59,516 bases of DNA from Nanobdellota archaeon (GTDB lineage Archaea; Nanobdellota; Nanobdellia; Woesearchaeales; UBA9642): NCBI GenBank assembly GCA_021813435.1, contig JAKAKR010000015.1, positions 1-59,516 on the forward strand, written 5' to 3'. The position numbers were made by a program, and so were the translations under genes. Shown here piece by piece: positions 59,170 through 59,516 of the stretch; positions within the stretch are counted from its first letter, which is position 1, and every line of letters starts with the position of its first letter. The notes under the pieces were generated by a model, which saw only the letters and a list, made by a program, of their open reading frames with translations, was not told the DNA's origin and did not search any database.

Positions 59170-59397
59170 ATAACCACCAGTAGCCCAGTACCTGCGTTCA
59201 TTCTGGGCGGGCGAATTTATAAAAGTATTCCTTTTCAAGGACACATTTCAAAAGGTCGTTTCTAGCCCTGTAAACCCTAAGATGACGATCATGACCGCAG
59301 ATTGCTCATTGCACAATGATGCGCTGCTGCGTCGTGAGCTACAAAAAAACCGCGGCCGAAATGAAATTTTGAAAGAAGCCGATATAAAAGGATGATG
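59170..59397. other. Intergenic stretch with subtilase promoter and a MITE-like end
   Basis: This 228-bp stretch holds a TTTTATAAATTC box (about 59214-59225) for the subtilase. Further right, TTTTGAAAGAAGCC (59367-59380) matches the end of the MITE near 48.4 kb with one change. A possible partner GGACACATTTCAAAA lies at about 59238, which would give a decayed element of about 145 bp. No gene is visible. Confidence 0.3.
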
Positions 59398-59516
59398 TCA
59401 TCTTATCGTCATCTCTATTTTTCTTGCTAATTTTATGAGGTTGAGCAGTTTGTTTTGCCCAAGTTCTAATCTTATTTCTGCTGCTTCTGCTGGAGTTTTT
59501 CCTCTTAGACTATTAT
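59398..59516 (-). CDS. Transposase C-terminal fragment (runs off right edge)
   Basis: The frame enters from the right edge and ends at TGA 59398. The 39 visible residues (SLRGKTPAEAAEIRLELGQN, then KLLNLIKLARK) match the tail of DDE-type transposases in archaea and bacteria, where (L)xGKTPAEAAG followed by a Leu-rich helix ends the protein. Most of the gene lies outside the window, so it may be complete or broken. It indicates an insertion sequence whose left end lies within the last 150 bp before this point. Confidence 0.6.
   Translation of the reverse strand, partial: NSLRGKTPAEAAEIRLELGQNKLLNLIKLARKIEMTIR

Noticed and set aside
1-59516. CRISPR array, rRNA genes and further tRNAs
   Set aside because: No regularly spaced direct repeats were seen, no rRNA landmarks were found, and only one T-arm plus acceptor combination gives a full cloverleaf.

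Overview
The window looks like chromosomal DNA of an uncultivated archaeon, most likely a DPANN lineage close to Woesearchaeota. The archaeal signs are family B DNA polymerase, HerA, fibrillarin and Nop5, Dph6, archaeal TruD, a PF01877 RNA-binding protein, TrmB and double Lrp regulators, a tRNA with a central intron, and AT-rich TATA boxes about 25 nt ahead of many start codons. Bacterial-type genes are mixed in: a full-length RelA/SpoT homologue, cyclopropane-fatty-acyl-phospholipid synthase, acetate kinase and a serpin. This mixture is common in small-genome archaea. The placement is inferred from gene content only.

Layout. 1-11 kb: a cut-off secreted Cys-rich protein, a degenerate metallo-beta-lactamase-fold protein, a radical SAM protein, a coupled DedA/presenilin-like pair, a lipoprotein, an SGNH hydrolase, HerA, an orphan receiver domain and a class I amidotransferase. 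10.7-19.8 kb: Lrp-type regulator, ABC-2 exporter, Nip7-like PUA protein, second amidotransferase, glycosyltransferase, second radical SAM protein, phosphoglycerate kinase. 19.9-30.3 kb: two unknown proteins, adenylate kinase, RelA/SpoT homologue, TerC, TruD, a lipoprotein serpin and a second double Lrp regulator. 30.3-41.4 kb is the energy block: 2-oxoacid:ferredoxin oxidoreductase subunits G, D, A and B with an inositol-phosphatase-like gene inside the cluster, acetate kinase fused to an accessory domain, ferredoxin, and a TrmB regulator. CFA synthase lies just before it. 41.5-49.7 kb: PolB, a stand-alone MCM-tail-like winged helix, tRNA-Arg(CCT), endonuclease III and RNase P RNA. 49.8-59.5 kb: membrane-bound regulator, a junction of two gene fragments, Dph6, fibrillarin plus a shortened Nop5, a cupredoxin, a 1430-residue subtilase and the tail of a transposase at the right edge.

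How the genes work together. Pyruvate or another 2-oxoacid would be oxidised by the ferredoxin oxidoreductase, with electrons going to the small ferredoxin and acetyl units to acetate and ATP through acetate kinase; no phosphotransacetylase is in view. Fibrillarin and Nop5 form the core of C/D-box RNA 2'-O-methylation, and RNase P RNA, TruD, Nip7-like and PF01877 proteins add to an RNA-processing theme. Surface proteolysis is also prominent (subtilase, serpin, presenilin-like protease).

The least explained part is the set of non-coding repeats. Two copies of a two-hairpin element have compensating stem changes, and one forms the start codon of porB. A second pair is about 95 nt long and a third about 140 nt. 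There is one large nested hairpin region, a 153-bp MITE with terminal inverted repeats and a near-perfect target duplication beside the RNase P promoter, and a tandemly duplicated tRNA 3' end that abuts an endonuclease III gene lacking its iron-sulfur cysteines. No CRISPR array or rRNA gene was seen.
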